NCBI GenBank assembly: GCA_002239065.1
Contig: MPNO01000031.1
Coordinates: forward strand, 1 to 50,400
Length of the DNA stretch: 50,400 nt
Reading direction: 5' to 3'
Source of the DNA: Defluviicoccus sp. bin129
Lineage (GTDB): Bacteria > Pseudomonadota > Alphaproteobacteria > MPNO01
The notes under the pieces are model-generated. The model was not told where the DNA came from and ran no database searches. It saw only the letters and a program-made list of their open reading frames with translations. This document shows, in pieces, positions 50,183 through 50,400 of this stretch. The translations under genes and the position numbers were made by a program. How positions within the stretch are numbered: the first letter of the stretch is position 1; each line of letters starts with the position of its first letter.

Positions 50183-50400
50183 TTATAGATTGCTGTAGAT
50201 GTCCCGTTGAGGTCTTCGGCGGCGTGGGGGTTCGGCGAGGGCTTTGGCGATGTCGTTCCAGCCGTCGATCGTACGGGCGAGGCCGAAGGGCGGCTCGATG
50301 GCGCTCTGGACCTCGTTGAGGACGAAGCGGAACTCGCGCCACGGGCTATGCGGCCGGCGCCGGCGCCAGCTCGTATCCCCAGGGGGAAACGGCGCGGGCG
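50183..50400 (-). CDS. Unrecognised ORF, C-terminal part only (possible mobile element)
   Basis: An open minus-strand frame enters from the right edge and ends at TAA (50185..50183). It encodes 71 residues including SPWREFRFVLNEVQSAIEPP, GLARTIDGWNDIAKALAEPP and the end RDIYSNL. It looks protein-like (varied composition, amphipathic helix) rather than shadow. Position next to an interrupted intergenic repeat suggests a transposase-type gene end, but I do not recognise the family. Partial at the window edge. Confidence 0.45.
   Translation of the reverse strand, partial: PAPFPPGDTSWRRRRPHSPWREFRFVLNEVQSAIEPPFGLARTIDGWNDIAKALAEPPRRRRPQRDIYSNL

Noticed and set aside
1..50400. tRNA, rRNA, riboswitch or CRISPR features
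   Set aside because: No cloverleaf-like segments, rRNA-like conserved stretches or regularly spaced direct repeats were recognised by eye; a covariance-model scan would be needed to exclude small RNAs.

Overview
The window is very GC-rich DNA (roughly 70 percent by eye) and reads as an alphaproteobacterial chromosome, possibly a metagenome-derived one. Three things support this: a complete System I cytochrome c maturation set (ccmA to ccmI); an enoyl-CoA hydratase - mutM - ubiE - ubiB - coaBC - dut block, which in many Alphaproteobacteria lies beside the replication origin; and a perfect 16-bp parS palindrome at 20628..20643. Genus-level placement cannot be made from this stretch. No tRNA, rRNA, CRISPR array or intact insertion sequence was seen.

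Region 1 (about 0.7-20.4 kb) is almost entirely minus-strand and tightly packed. Read in the direction of transcription, it starts with a catabolic set: Rieske oxygenase, isochorismatase-fold hydrolase, hydantoinase/oxoprolinase A and B, a three-subunit molybdenum hydroxylase and a creatininase-family hydrolase. It runs with only 17 bases between genes into ccmAB, ccmCDEFGHI and an FAD monooxygenase. Most junctions are stop/start overlaps. I infer that the catabolic part oxidises and opens an unknown N-heterocycle or N-methylated amide and then removes ammonia or carbamoyl groups.

Four places in the first 10 kb carry the same defect: a 57-74 bp tandem duplication in which one copy has lost its A and T and grades into G or C runs. 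They corrupt the start of the monooxygenase, the frame of ccmH, the ccmF/ccmG junction and the signature motif of ccmA. They look more like sequencing or assembly artefacts than biology, but need raw-read confirmation.

Region 2 (20.4-28.3 kb) holds the parS-bearing intergenic region, a luciferase-family monooxygenase, a CoA trio (acyl-CoA dehydrogenase, class III CoA-transferase, MaoC hydratase), and a divergent TAXI-type TRAP transporter made of a binding protein and a fused permease.

Region 3 (28.3-40.1 kb) mixes three toxin-antitoxin loci (one with an altered catalytic residue, one truncated, one intact) with scavenging enzymes: an M20 amidohydrolase, a gamma-glutamyltransferase / amidohydrolase / D-amino-acid PLP enzyme operon, an alpha/beta hydrolase, a second Rieske oxygenase and an amidase.

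Region 4 (40.1-49.9 kb) is the housekeeping block (enoyl-CoA hydratase, mutM, ubiE, ubiB, coaBC, dut, moeB-like, DsrE-like), followed by a 2-hydroxyacid dehydrogenase, an SH3-domain exported protein and a LigB-type extradiol dioxygenase. The right edge carries truncated palindromic repeats and the end of an unrecognised minus-strand ORF, possibly mobile.
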